Assembly: GCF_014206875.1 (NCBI RefSeq)
Contig: NZ_JACIJO010000001.1
Coordinates: 1,576,680 to 1,640,679 of the forward strand
Length of the DNA stretch: 64,000 nucleotides
Direction of reading: 5' to 3'
Source of the DNA: Algoriphagus iocasae
Lineage (GTDB): Bacteria > Bacteroidota > Bacteroidia > Cytophagales > Cyclobacteriaceae
In this document: positions 1 through 9,400 of the stretch, one piece after another
Position numbering within the stretch: the stretch's first letter is position 1
Layout of the letters: each line of letters opens with the position of its first letter
Notes under the pieces: model-generated
Told to the model about the DNA's origin: nothing
Database searches by the model: none
The model's input: the letters and a program-made list of their open reading frames with translations, nothing else
Made by a program: the position numbers and the translations under genes

Positions 1-2
1 GC

Positions 3-2141
3 AGAGAATCTATTCTAAAGTATTTTTCGGATGCAGATCAATACGGAATTGAAAAATTGGAGCTGATCAAAATGATTTTGGTGGGAAACAGCCGTGTGGG
101 AAAGACTAATTTTAGCCAGTTCTTGAGATCAGGGAAAATCGATCTGAAAAGCAAGAGTACTCATTTGTTGGATATCCAAGCCTGGGAAGCTCCATTTTTA
201 AAATCTGCTAATAATAAACTTACACGTGTAGCAATATTTGATTTCGGAGGACAGGATTATTATCATGATTCCCATCGCTTATACTACAGCCATGATACGG
301 CATACGTGTTGATTTGGGATGCTATTTCTAACAAATACGAAAAGATAGAAGAGAAGACTACTAATTCTGGTGAAGTTTTACAATTTGAAAATTTCCCATT
401 AGAATATTGGTTGGAGTCCATCAGGTATAATCTGAGAGATAAATCCCAATCTATATACTTGGATGAAGATGGTATAAGCAGCAAGGAAAAGAAAGACCGG
501 ATTTTGCCACCTGTGTTGATTTTACAGAATAAAATAGATCTTCTGGAGGGGAAATTGGATCAACAGCTGCTTTGCAATGATTATCCCATGATTTGGGGAT
601 ATTTTAATGTTTCACTGGCAAAAAATAAAAGAACGGCAGTACTTAATGAGCTTCTAAGTGACTATTTCTGGTCCTTAAATCTTTCTGGAAGGAAGATAGT
701 CACATATGAAATGGAGGTAATCCGACATTTTTTGAAGGAAGAAAAGCCTTTGGAAATTCTTTCTTTGGATGAATTCTATGCCCTTTGTCTGAAAATAATC
801 AACGATCCTGCGATCAACTTTAATTTGGATAATGCCATTATTTTAGCCCAAATTCTAAGCAATTCCGGATTGTTGTTGTTTGAGAAAATTCAAGATGGAG
901 GATGGATTTACACCAATGTGCAGGAGCTCAACATGCTTGTAAAAGAGGTGATGGAACTTGCCAAAGATGGAAATCAGAAAGGAATTTTCAATAGAAAGCA
1001 GATCAAGGGTATCAAAAATTATGAACAGGTGATAGGGCTTTTGATCAGAAATAATTCCATTATCGAGATCAATGATCAGGAATTTCTGGCGCCACAATTT
1101 TTGCCCGTGAAACCTGATACTTCCATTGAGTTTTTTCTAACTGGATTTACATATACCCAAGTGAGGTTTGTTTACAAAGCATTTTTCCATAAAACACTGA
1201 TTCTTAATTTGTTTGCAAAATTTCTACAAAAAGAAAATATTGATACCACTTTAGGTGTGAGAAGTTTTCCTTTTTGGAGAAATGGAATAATTGTCAAAAA
1301 AGGAGATGGAATTACCAGTCCTTTGGAGATGGTATTTGTGGAATTTTCAAAAAATGAAAGGTTTGGTTTGGTCAATATCAAGACCATGCAACCCTACAAT
1401 AAGAATGGCCTCGAAAAGGAAATTGTGGAAACCTTGGATGAACTCAATCAAGATTGGACTGTAGAAAAACAAATGTCATCTGATGGTATTCATTTTTTCG
1501 ATGTGGATAAAATCAAAAAACAAGTCATCAATAAACAGTTTTCATTTACACACACGCTTGACTATGATAATTGCGACTTGAAAGAATGGACAAAATGGGA
1601 ATCAAAGCTTTCTGGAAAGACCCCAATGGATGTTCCCCAAAAAGTATTTTCCGTCAATGATTTTAAGGAAATTGAAAACTTTGAAAACCTTCCCAAAAAG
1701 CTTTTTATTTCCTATAGCTCGAAAAACTCAAGTTTTGTCAAACGGTTTGTTACCCATTTGGAAGTTTTGAAAAACAAAGGAAAGATCGATCCATGGTATG
1801 ACCGAATGATTGAAGCTGGTACGCGCTGGGATGATAGTATAAAAGAAGAAATGAACCGTTCTGATTTGATCATTTTTATGCTAAGCCCCGATTTTTTGGC
1901 TACAGAATATATCATGAAGGTGGAAGTCCCATTGGCTCTAAAGAAGTTTGGACCGACGAAAAAGCTATTTTTTATTGAATTGCTACCATGCGGCTGGGAG
2001 CAAACAGAAATGTTTCAATATCAGCAAACTGGAAATTTCAATGAGACGAACAAGAATATCCTAACAGTGGAAACAGCAACCAACGATGCCAAATGGAAGG
2101 TAGTTGTGAATGAGTTATTGAAGAAATTAGGTGCTGAATAA
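3..2141 (+). CDS. ROCO-family GTPase with C-terminal TIR domain (5' truncated by window edge)
   Basis: The reading frame is open from the first bases of the window, so the true start lies upstream. The TTG at 57 is not a credible start, because the codons before it encode the usual lead-in to a Roc domain. Counting from that TTG, the Roc GTPase carries P-loop GNSRVGKT at about residue 10, the switch motif DFGGQDYYH near 63 and NKID near 158. A COR-like region follows (about 210-520), and a TIR domain fills the C-terminus (about 545-690), opening with LFISYSSKN and containing a KVE glutamate at the place of the NADase catalytic Glu. The missing N-terminus would normally hold leucine-rich repeats. 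TIR-bearing ROCO proteins are thought to be intracellular sensors, and some TIR enzymes act in phage defence, but a defence role here is only inference. It converges on the next gene with 13 bp between. Confidence 0.9.
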   Translation, partial: RESILKYFSDADQYGIEKLELIKMILVGNSRVGKTNFSQFLRSGKIDLKSKSTHLLDIQAWEAPFLKSANNKLTRVAIFDFGGQDYYHDSHRLYYSHDTAYVLIWDAISNKYEKIEEKTTNSGEVLQFENFPLEYWLESIRYNLRDKSQSIYLDEDGISSKEKKDRILPPVLILQNKIDLLEGKLDQQLLCNDYPMIWGYFNVSLAKNKRTAVLNELLSDYFWSLNLSGRKIVTYEMEVIRHFLKEEKPLEILSLDEFYALCLKIINDPAINFNLDNAIILAQILSNSGLLLFEKIQDGGWIYTNVQELNMLVKEVMELAKDGNQKGIFNRKQIKGIKNYEQVIGLLIRNNSIIEINDQEFLAPQFLPVKPDTSIEFFLTGFTYTQVRFVYKAFFHKTLILNLFAKFLQKENIDTTLGVRSFPFWRNGIIVKKGDGITSPLEMVFVEFSKNERFGLVNIKTMQPYNKNGLEKEIVETLDELNQDWTVEKQMSSDGIHFFDVDKIKKQVINKQFSFTHTLDYDNCDLKEWTKWESKLSGKTPMDVPQKVFSVNDFKEIENFENLPKKLFISYSSKNSSFVKRFVTHLEVLKNKGKIDPWYDRMIEAGTRWDDSIKEEMNRSDLIIFMLSPDFLATEYIMKVEVPLALKKFGPTKKLFFIELLPCGWEQTEMFQYQQTGNFNETNKNILTVETATNDAKWKVVVNELLKKLGAE

Positions 2142-2154
2142 ATCATAAATTTGA

Positions 2155-3990
2155 TTAAAAACTGAGCCATTCTATTTTGCCATCCATGGTTGCGACTACT
2201 AATGAATGTTCGTCAATGACATTTACTGTATTGGCCATGGAATTATCAATCTTATGTGCCCAATTGATTTCTTTTTTTATTGGATTGATACTATAAACAG
2301 TGCTGTTTTTTGTACCAAAATAAACATGTCCATTTTTCTCAATTAGCATAGATGGAACATGCTCGTAACCAAAACCAACGTCCATTCGCCAAGCCAAAGG
2401 TGATTTTTCTCTACTGACAGGAAAGGCCACAATTTCATCATTCATGGTTTTTCCATAGATCAACTTTTTATCCTCTGAAATTCCGATTGATTCTCTGACA
2501 GTCGCTTCATTGCTACGCCATAATTCCTCTCCAGATTCGAGATCAAATGCTGTGAGGTATCGGTCTGGAGCAACGATGAAAACCATTCCTTCTGCTTCAA
2601 CGGGAATACACATGGCAGGTGAAAACATTCGGTTAGTAGAACCGTTATTCCAGCTCCATTTTAAATTCCCATCTTTCAAGTCTAAAGAGTAAAGGTTTTT
2701 ATCCCAAGCTCCAAAAATAACCGAGCCTTTTACAATAAGAGGTTTACTGACTACTGGCCCCTTTAGGCCTTCAAATTCCCAAATGATTTTTCCATTCGAT
2801 GCATTTAATGCTCTAAACTTGCCGTCACTAGAGCCAATAAATACTTGGCTTCCTTCTACGATTGGAGATCCCAAAACTGCTGCCTCGGCTTTGGTTCTCC
2901 ATTCTAGCTTTCCATTTTCAGCATTCAAGGCATAGATATTTCCATCTCCAGAACCAAAAATAACTAAATTTTTAAATGAAACTGGGGAGGAGAAAATTCC
3001 TCCATTAGTCTGATATTCCCATAACAGTTTACCTGAACTCGAGTCTAGTGCCTCGAATTTTCCCAAGCTGTTTCCAAAGAATACTTTCCCTGAAGCTACC
3101 ATGGGAGTTGAGATTACATTGGCTGAAGAATGATAACTCCATTTTGCTGTTACTTGAGGATATTGTGCATTTATGCCATAGTCAGGTTTAGGAAAATTGG
3201 GTGATTTAGAATAATCTCTTAGTTCAATAGGAATCTCTCTCCATGGTTCATGAGTGATACCTCCTGGTGTCCTCTCCGAAAAATAGGCCATTTCATTCGT
3301 GATTTCTACGAGGGTATAACCGCCAACCTCTTCTTTTGCCCGCAAATTGGATCTGCCCATCGTTCCCGGAATTCCCTCAAAATCATATTCCTTGTTAGTA
3401 TGACCGTGGCCACAAATGGAAAACTGAGTATTTTGTTTTTTCAACCGATCGGTCAGTTCAAACCAATTGTCCAGACTGTCGTCCAAAGGATAGTGATTGA
3501 CATTGATTATCGGTTGTTCTGAGGGAGTGGCATTTAAAACGGAATCCAACCAAACTACCGCATCTCTGGGAATATGCCCATCTGACATCCTTACATGAGG
3601 TCCTGAAGCAGTTCCTATAAATTTAAATCCTTTATGCTCAAAGACAAATTTGTCATAGCCAAACGTATTGATAAAACTCACACCGCCAGATTCAGACCAT
3701 CCTGTGTCATGGTTGCCTGGTACCACATAGTAGGGGATGGTCAGCCCGTCAAGTAACTGCTTCGCTTTTCTGATTTCTTCATCTGTTCCCATTTCTGTTA
3801 TATCTCCAGTCACTAATGCAAAATCTATTGCCTCCAAGGAATTGATATCTAAAACAGTCTTTTGGAGATCTTCTTCTGCCACTCCGTTTGGAGAACCGAT
3901 ATGAGTATCCGTAATGAAAGCAAATTTAAAATTCTGTGCAGGACTAATTCCAAGTTTTAGGATAAATAAAATGAGAAGGGTTTTTTTCAT
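2155..3990 (-). CDS. Secreted metallophosphoesterase fused to PQQ-type beta-propeller
   Basis: The ATG at 3990 is preferred over the one 33 bp upstream because it begins a clean signal peptide (MKKTLLILFILKLGISPAQ), giving 611 aa. The N-terminal half is a calcineurin-like phosphoesterase with all metal-binding blocks: DTH (about 28-30), GDITE, GNHD, NHYP and GHGHT. The C-terminal half (about 290-610) is a run of PQQ/WD-like propeller blades with repeated GSSDGKFRALNASNGK-type units. The family hydrolyses phosphomono- or diesters with a two-metal centre; the substrate is unknown, and the propeller may bind a ligand or partner. It follows susD on the same strand, but a strong terminator lies between them, so it may have its own promoter or depend on readthrough. 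A link to the sugar locus is possible but not shown. Confidence 0.85.
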   Translation of the reverse strand: MKKTLLILFILKLGISPAQNFKFAFITDTHIGSPNGVAEEDLQKTVLDINSLEAIDFALVTGDITEMGTDEEIRKAKQLLDGLTIPYYVVPGNHDTGWSESGGVSFINTFGYDKFVFEHKGFKFIGTASGPHVRMSDGHIPRDAVVWLDSVLNATPSEQPIINVNHYPLDDSLDNWFELTDRLKKQNTQFSICGHGHTNKEYDFEGIPGTMGRSNLRAKEEVGGYTLVEITNEMAYFSERTPGGITHEPWREIPIELRDYSKSPNFPKPDYGINAQYPQVTAKWSYHSSANVISTPMVASGKVFFGNSLGKFEALDSSSGKLLWEYQTNGGIFSSPVSFKNLVIFGSGDGNIYALNAENGKLEWRTKAEAAVLGSPIVEGSQVFIGSSDGKFRALNASNGKIIWEFEGLKGPVVSKPLIVKGSVIFGAWDKNLYSLDLKDGNLKWSWNNGSTNRMFSPAMCIPVEAEGMVFIVAPDRYLTAFDLESGEELWRSNEATVRESIGISEDKKLIYGKTMNDEIVAFPVSREKSPLAWRMDVGFGYEHVPSMLIEKNGHVYFGTKNSTVYSINPIKKEINWAHKIDNSMANTVNVIDEHSLVVATMDGKIEWLSF

Positions 3991-4021
3991 TGGTGGATGA
4001 TATTGATGTGCTATTAAATTC

Positions 4022-4060
4022 AAAAAAATGTCCTTCTTTCTAAAGAGGAAAGAAGGACAT
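4022..4060 (-). terminator. Intrinsic terminator of the susC-susD operon
   Basis: A perfect 13-bp stem (4028-4040 paired with 4048-4060, loop 4041-4047) is followed on the minus strand by seven T residues. It lies 20 bp past the susD stop and 30 bp before the metallophosphoesterase ATG, so it should separate the two transcripts. Confidence 0.9.
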
Positions 4061-4079
4061 TATTGGTTTGACTAGTTAA

Positions 4080-5786
4080 TTACCAGCCGGGGTTTTGTGT
4101 TAATGTAACACCATTTTGCTCATAAAGTGTGATTTGATCCAATGGAACTGGATCTAAATAAACTTTTGGGTCTTCAAACAAGCGTTGGGAAACAGCAGCA
4201 GTAGCCGGTATTATATAACCTTCTTCCCCTTCAGAAAGGGTGACACTGCTCTGTAATTCAGGATAATCAATTCTCCGAATCCAAGCTCCTTTATTGATGT
4301 CAGAATTTGCTTGAGTATCAGAATATTCCAGTTTTTTCCAACGCTTCAAATCATCTGTCCTGAAACCTTCCATCATCAACTCAATTCTTCTTTCTCTTCT
4401 GATTTCCCAAATAATAGAAGAAATTTCAGGATCCCTAGCCGGATCATCATAAGACATTCCATTGACTGCTACAGATTCACCGGATACTTCTAGGTGGGGG
4501 AGCATTACTCCAGGACGATCGCGAAGCACATTGATGGATAAATCCAAATCCGCTTGTGAAAGTACCGGTCCTCCTACAGTTGCCAGTTCAGCTGCTGCCT
4601 CGGCATAGTTCATCAATACCTCTCCATATCTCATTACTGGCGAGTCAGTGTAATTTAAATTGGAACTTCCTTCTGGCTCATCTTTGATCACTTCATTTAA
4701 GAATTTATGGGTAGCAAAGCCAGTGGTGCTGTAATTGGAAGCAATTCCGTTAAGTCTTAATTCATTGGAGACTAGTGTTGCGTACATTCTTGGGTCTCTA
4801 TTTGCCATGACATTTTCTATACCCTTATCTCCTTTATACAATGGAGAAATGCTAATCGGAAGTCCGTCTTCAGCCAAATATGCATCTATTGCATCTTTAG
4901 AAACACCAGTTTGTGGCTCCATATTATTGTAAGAATTTAAAGCATGTGTCAAGATGCCTGGTTCATAATGTCTATAAAGAATTACTTCAGGATTTCCAGC
5001 TAGGTTTAAGGAATTGAATACTTCTCTATAGTTTCCTAAAGAATATTCACCCATATTAATCAGTGTCAAAGCTGCATTTTTAGAGGCTTCCAAATACTCT
5101 TTTGCCTTTTCACTGTTTCCGTTATGGTATTTCTGCCAAGTTCCTTCGAAAAGGAAAATTCTGGACATGTAAGCTATAACTACTGCTCTATTCACGGTCA
5201 AACCATCATTTCCATCTTTTATTCGGACATTGTTTATGGCGAACTCAAAGTCTTCCAAAACCCTGTCCATCACAAATTCTCTGCTGTCTCTAGGTCTAAA
5301 CAGTTCTTCCGTATTAGTTTGATCCAATTCAGATTCGTACCAAGGTACATCCCCAAATTGTTTTACCAAATCGTGGTATTCCATGGCTCTGAAGAATCTT
5401 GCTACACCAGACCAGTGTTGGATTGCTTCATCGGACATAGGAACAGTTTGGATCCTATCTAGGAAAATATTGGCTTTTCTTACGTAAGAAAAGGTCCAAT
5501 AGCTATTGGTAGCTGCTGTAGGTACTGTTCTTCGGAACTGGGTAGGACTGGACGGAGCAAAATCATCGTTTAAAGTCTGGGAGGAAAAGAATTTTCCCCA
5601 AGTGTAGCCTGAGCCATACCCACTGAAATAGGAGGTGTAAAATCCCCATGAAAAACTTCTTACGTTGCTTTCACTAGTCCAATACGTCTCATCTGTAAGA
5701 CTGTCCAAAGGTGGCTTTTCCAAATAATCATCACATCCAGAAATTGTAAATAGACTGAGAGCGAGTGCTATTATTCTTAGTTTCAT
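4080..5786 (-). CDS. susD: SusD/RagB-family surface glycan-binding lipoprotein
   Basis: 568 aa with a lipoprotein signal (LSLFTISGC, Cys18) and the typical SusD opening DDYLEKPPLDSLTDETYW. The N-terminal TPR-like helices and the C-terminal RagB/SusD domain are both present, and the protein ends with the common NPGW. SusD proteins sit on the cell surface as a lid over the SusC barrel and pass oligomeric substrate to it. The gene starts 12 bp after susC on the same strand, so the two form one operon. No substrate can be read from the sequence. The adjacent MurNAc catabolic genes and the shared palindromic sites suggest a peptidoglycan-derived ligand, which is inference. 568 aa is within the family range. 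Confidence 0.95.
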   Translation of the reverse strand: MKLRIIALALSLFTISGCDDYLEKPPLDSLTDETYWTSESNVRSFSWGFYTSYFSGYGSGYTWGKFFSSQTLNDDFAPSSPTQFRRTVPTAATNSYWTFSYVRKANIFLDRIQTVPMSDEAIQHWSGVARFFRAMEYHDLVKQFGDVPWYESELDQTNTEELFRPRDSREFVMDRVLEDFEFAINNVRIKDGNDGLTVNRAVVIAYMSRIFLFEGTWQKYHNGNSEKAKEYLEASKNAALTLINMGEYSLGNYREVFNSLNLAGNPEVILYRHYEPGILTHALNSYNNMEPQTGVSKDAIDAYLAEDGLPISISPLYKGDKGIENVMANRDPRMYATLVSNELRLNGIASNYSTTGFATHKFLNEVIKDEPEGSSNLNYTDSPVMRYGEVLMNYAEAAAELATVGGPVLSQADLDLSINVLRDRPGVMLPHLEVSGESVAVNGMSYDDPARDPEISSIIWEIRRERRIELMMEGFRTDDLKRWKKLEYSDTQANSDINKGAWIRRIDYPELQSSVTLSEGEEGYIIPATAAVSQRLFEDPKVYLDPVPLDQITLYEQNGVTLTQNPGW

Positions 5787-5798
5787 CGTTCTTTCAAT

Positions 5799-8700
5799 TT
5801 AAAATGTTACCTGTAAACCAAATGACAGGGATCTACTATAAGGATAAACCCGACCGAATGTATTCGAGTCATTGTTTCCTGCTGTAGTATAATCTACCTC
5901 AGGATCCAGTGGAAGATCCAGGTTGGTAAATTCAAATAAATTCTCTCCACTGAAATAAACTCTCACTTTATCCAGATTTACTTTTGAAATCAAGGAAGCT
6001 GGAAGTGAATAGCCCAATGTGATATTCTTCATTCTTAAGTAGGACATGTCTAGCAGGTAGCGAGTCTGTGGAAGGAAGTTTCTTGAGTTGTTTGACTGAC
6101 CAGCATCCGTAGGACGAGGATAGAAAGCATCTGGATTTTCAGGAGTCCAATAGTCCAATTGATGTTGGAACCAAGCTTCACCAGGACGGTAACCAGGAAT
6201 CATGATCGGACCATTTGCCCAATAATCTCTTTTCCCAACTCCCTGAACAAAGAAGCTGAGGTCGATTCCTTTAAAATCCATTCCCACTCTAAGGCCATAC
6301 TGATATCTTGGAGTAGAATTTCCGATCACTTTTAGATCTCCGTGATCTTCCTCGGTGTTTTCCCCAAAAGTGATTTCTCCATCACCATTCAGATCTTTAT
6401 ATTTCACATCGCCTGGACCATAATAGAACCAACCGCTTTCATATAATTCTTGGGATGGAATTCCATCATTCAAAACGTATTTGCCATTTTCTAAAACCAA
6501 TTCACCATTACTATCCTGGGCAAAATCATCTTCGGTAAATAATCTATCTGTTTCATATCCCCAGATATCACCGATTACTTTTCCGGGTCTGTTTGAGTAG
6601 ATACTTTGATTATCAGCAAATTCTGTAATGGTTTCTCTGTAGTCAGATAAAACGAAGGTGGTATTTAATCTTAAGCCATTTGAAAAACTGTGGTTGTAAT
6701 CCAAGGCAAGCTCCCATCCTTTTGTCTGAAGTTCTCCGAAATTTTGTTTGGTAGCACCTGTTCCATTGGACGCTGGAAGAACTTCTCCTGCACTATGCAT
6801 GTCGCTTGTGGTACGGTTATACCAATCGAATACTATCCCGAATCTATCTTGGAAGAATCTAGCATCAAACCCTAAATCAAGAGTTGTAATAGTTTCCCAA
6901 GTAAGAGAAGAAGGTAATGCTCCAGGTGTACCGAATGTTAATTGGTTATTTCCGCCAATTAACCATCCTGAAGAATATGAGCTCATGATTCTATAAATAT
7001 CACTCAAGTATGCGTTTTGATTTCCGATTGCACCCCATGAACCACGGAGTTTAAAGAAGGACATAACTGAAGTTACCGGCTCAAAGAATGATTCCTCAGA
7101 AATCACGTAACCTGCAGACATAGAAGGGAAGAAAGCCCATCTTTCAGTAGGTGATAATCTGGACGAACCATCATATCTTCCGTTTAATTCCAAGAAGTAT
7201 TTTCCTTTGTAATTGTAGTTCAAACGGCTAAATGCACCTGCTGTTGACCATTGGTTTCTTGATCCATCAACAAATTGATCTCCTGATGCAAGATCCAATT
7301 CACCTCTGTCTAAATCCATCAAATCTCTTCTCTGTGAGCTATGATACCAGTATTCGTAAGCTTCTATGTCTCCACCGACCATAGCTTTTAAAGAATGGTC
7401 TCCAAACATTTTCTCATAGGTAGCAAATACTTTTCCTACGTTTCTGTTACTCCAGGAAGAGGCGTATTGAACCCGGTTGTAAGCAGCACTGGTATAAGGA
7501 GCATACTGAAGGTTTGCTCCAGTAGACCAGAAGTTATAAGCCGATACCACACCACCTGTTTGGTGGTCATGAAAGTTCTGGGAATCATACGTATAATTTG
7601 CAACTATCGATAAGCCATCTATGGGCGTGATGGTCGTGCCAAGGTTTAGTCGGGTCAAAGAAGTGTTCTGCTCATTCATTTTTGCCTGCTGCACTTCTGT
7701 TACAGCACTTCTGAAAGGATACCCTTCATAAGTTCCATAAGGATAGTTTTTAGGCCATCTTAATAAATAATACCATGGATCATACGTCTCACTGGAAAAA
7801 TAGAAAGGTCGTGTAAATTTGGTGTTACTGTATAAAATGCCGCCTCTTACTTCCATCCAATCCGTGGCTTGGGTGCTGACGTTCAGATCTGCGGTGTATC
7901 TGTTGAATTCATCTGGATTTACTTTTAAAACTCCATTTTGTCCCAAATAACCAACTCCGAGGCGATAGGTGGTTTTTTCGCTTCCTCCAGCTACAGAGAT
8001 ATCATGCTTTTGCTGTGGAGTCCAGTTTTTCATAAACATATCACCAGCTTCCCATGGTCTGTAGAAGAACAATCGCCCATCTCTGATTTCGAAATCTCTA
8101 CCAAGTACCATTTCGTTTCCAAGCTGCTGTCCACCGTATTGAGCTTCCCAGTCACGCATCTTCTGAATACCTGTTTCATCAAAATACATCCCCACAACAC
8201 CAAATACATTAGTAGAAGGGTTAGTACGCTGCAAAGCTCTAAAAGCCATTTCCGCACCATCGGCAGTATTGGCAATACTAGGAGTGATTGTTGGGGTAGC
8301 AAATGAAAAGTTGTTGGAATAATTCACCTTAGGAGCTTCACCTTTTTTACCCTTTTTAGTAGTAATTAAAATTACACCCCAAGCTCCTCGAGCACCATAA
8401 ATGGAAGAAGAAGCAGCATCTTTCAAGACCGATATGGACTCAATGTCTTCTGGGTTTATCAATTGTAGATTGGGGATTTCTACATTGTCTACTAAAATCA
8501 AAGGCTGTGCTCCCCCGGAATTACTTAAAGTTCCAATAGATCCACGAAGTCTAATAGTAGGATTTTGTCCAATTTGACCACTTGGGGTGGTGATGGTAAG
8601 ACCAGGTGTGGTTCCCTGAAGACCTCTTGCCACGTCTGTAATGGGTCTGGACTCCAGGACCTTGGTGTCTACTGAAGAAACGGCACCGGTCAAGTCACTT

Positions 8701-9050
8701 CGCTTTTGGGTTCCATAACCCACAACAACAAATTCTTCTAACGACTGTGCATCAGGTTCAAATACAATGTCTATTACTTTATTGTCGTTGACGGTGTGTT
8801 CCTGAGTGATCATACCTATAAAACTAAATACCAGAACCTGACCTTTTTCAGCAGAAATCTGATATTTTCCATCGATGTCGGAGGTGACACCCCGTGTTGT
8901 TCCTTTTACTAAAATGCTTGCTCCAGGTAATGTCATTCCATCTTCTGAACTGGTAACTGTTCCCGAAACCTGGAGGGTCTGGGCATTTACCTGAATCTGG
9001 AACAGGAGAAAACACATTGCAGCAAACGAACAATGTAGAAGTTTTTTCAT
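5799..9050 (-). CDS. susC: SusC/RagA-family TonB-dependent outer-membrane transporter
   Basis: 1083 aa with a signal peptide ending at VNAQ. It has a carboxypeptidase-regulatory-like domain (about 28-105, VSGTVTSSEDGMTLPGASI), a TonB-box-like stretch EEFVVVGYGTQKRSDLTGAVS (shown here only as the landmark VGYGTQ) and the SusC plug signature with LRGSIGTLSNSGGAQPLILVD. A 22-strand-type barrel follows, ending in an aromatic residue (GLQVTF), as expected for BamA recognition. There is no STN domain, so it is a plain importer rather than a sigma-signalling transducer. It is first in the susCD operon, and regulation is likely from the 350-bp divergent region, which holds palindrome 9198-9215. Together with murK and murQ it could import MurNAc-containing fragments; the substrate is inferred only from context. 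Confidence 0.95.
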   Translation of the reverse strand: MKKLLHCSFAAMCFLLFQIQVNAQTLQVSGTVTSSEDGMTLPGASILVKGTTRGVTSDIDGKYQISAEKGQVLVFSFIGMITQEHTVNDNKVIDIVFEPDAQSLEEFVVVGYGTQKRSDLTGAVSSVDTKVLESRPITDVARGLQGTTPGLTITTPSGQIGQNPTIRLRGSIGTLSNSGGAQPLILVDNVEIPNLQLINPEDIESISVLKDAASSSIYGARGAWGVILITTKKGKKGEAPKVNYSNNFSFATPTITPSIANTADGAEMAFRALQRTNPSTNVFGVVGMYFDETGIQKMRDWEAQYGGQQLGNEMVLGRDFEIRDGRLFFYRPWEAGDMFMKNWTPQQKHDISVAGGSEKTTYRLGVGYLGQNGVLKVNPDEFNRYTADLNVSTQATDWMEVRGGILYSNTKFTRPFYFSSETYDPWYYLLRWPKNYPYGTYEGYPFRSAVTEVQQAKMNEQNTSLTRLNLGTTITPIDGLSIVANYTYDSQNFHDHQTGGVVSAYNFWSTGANLQYAPYTSAAYNRVQYASSWSNRNVGKVFATYEKMFGDHSLKAMVGGDIEAYEYWYHSSQRRDLMDLDRGELDLASGDQFVDGSRNQWSTAGAFSRLNYNYKGKYFLELNGRYDGSSRLSPTERWAFFPSMSAGYVISEESFFEPVTSVMSFFKLRGSWGAIGNQNAYLSDIYRIMSSYSSGWLIGGNNQLTFGTPGALPSSLTWETITTLDLGFDARFFQDRFGIVFDWYNRTTSDMHSAGEVLPASNGTGATKQNFGELQTKGWELALDYNHSFSNGLRLNTTFVLSDYRETITEFADNQSIYSNRPGKVIGDIWGYETDRLFTEDDFAQDSNGELVLENGKYVLNDGIPSQELYESGWFYYGPGDVKYKDLNGDGEITFGENTEEDHGDLKVIGNSTPRYQYGLRVGMDFKGIDLSFFVQGVGKRDYWANGPIMIPGYRPGEAWFQHQLDYWTPENPDAFYPRPTDAGQSNNSRNFLPQTRYLLDMSYLRMKNITLGYSLPASLISKVNLDKVRVYFSGENLFEFTNLDLPLDPEVDYTTAGNNDSNTFGRVYPYSRSLSFGLQVTF

Positions 9051-9197
9051 GTTAAATAATTAATTAAAGATTTGAATAGTGATTTTATGAACCAGTTACA
9101 AGGCTTTATGGAGCATTTCCAAACATGACAATTTGTATGACTCTAATTCATCCTTACTTTTTCACTGTCAAATCTTTCTAAAAATGGATCTAATTCA

Positions 9198-9215
9198 ATC
9201 CCTGAAAACAGGGAT
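9198..9215. promoter_or_regulatory. Palindromic operator candidate, site 1 (CCCT-N6-AGGG)
   Basis: ATCCCTGAAAACAGGGAT is a 14-of-14 palindrome around an AAAA centre. It lies in the 350-bp divergent gap 9051-9400, 148 bp from the susC start and 186 bp from the regulator start. Read on the other strand, site 2 at 10290-10307 differs at one base only. It is probably the binding site of the NarL-type regulator next door. Apart from this site I see nothing recognisable in the gap: no clear -33/-7 promoter and no small ORF. Confidence 0.6.
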
Positions 9216-9400
9216 ATTGATAAATCACTAATGCTAATTAGAACATGATTTTGTATCTTAAGAAGGTCTTAGGTGTAGTTTGATTTTGATAAAAGTTAGG
9301 GGGCAGTTTGGAGTTTTTTCCACCGATGGAATATTAGCTGTCAATCCTATTATTTAATAGCATCTTTCGAACTCAGTTAATTTAAAATAAATTTTTACCA

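Noticed and set aside
57..59. TTG as start codon of the ROCO protein
   Set aside because: The frame is open to the window edge and its upstream codons are typical lead-in to a Roc domain; the gene is truncated, not started here.
8030..8306. Paired ORFs on both strands inside susC
   Set aside because: They are frames within a clear SusC barrel and have no domain or start signal of their own.
9120..9127. Minus-strand CATGTTTG as susC -7 element
   Set aside because: It resembles the TAnnTTTG consensus, but no -33 TTTG lies at the right distance.
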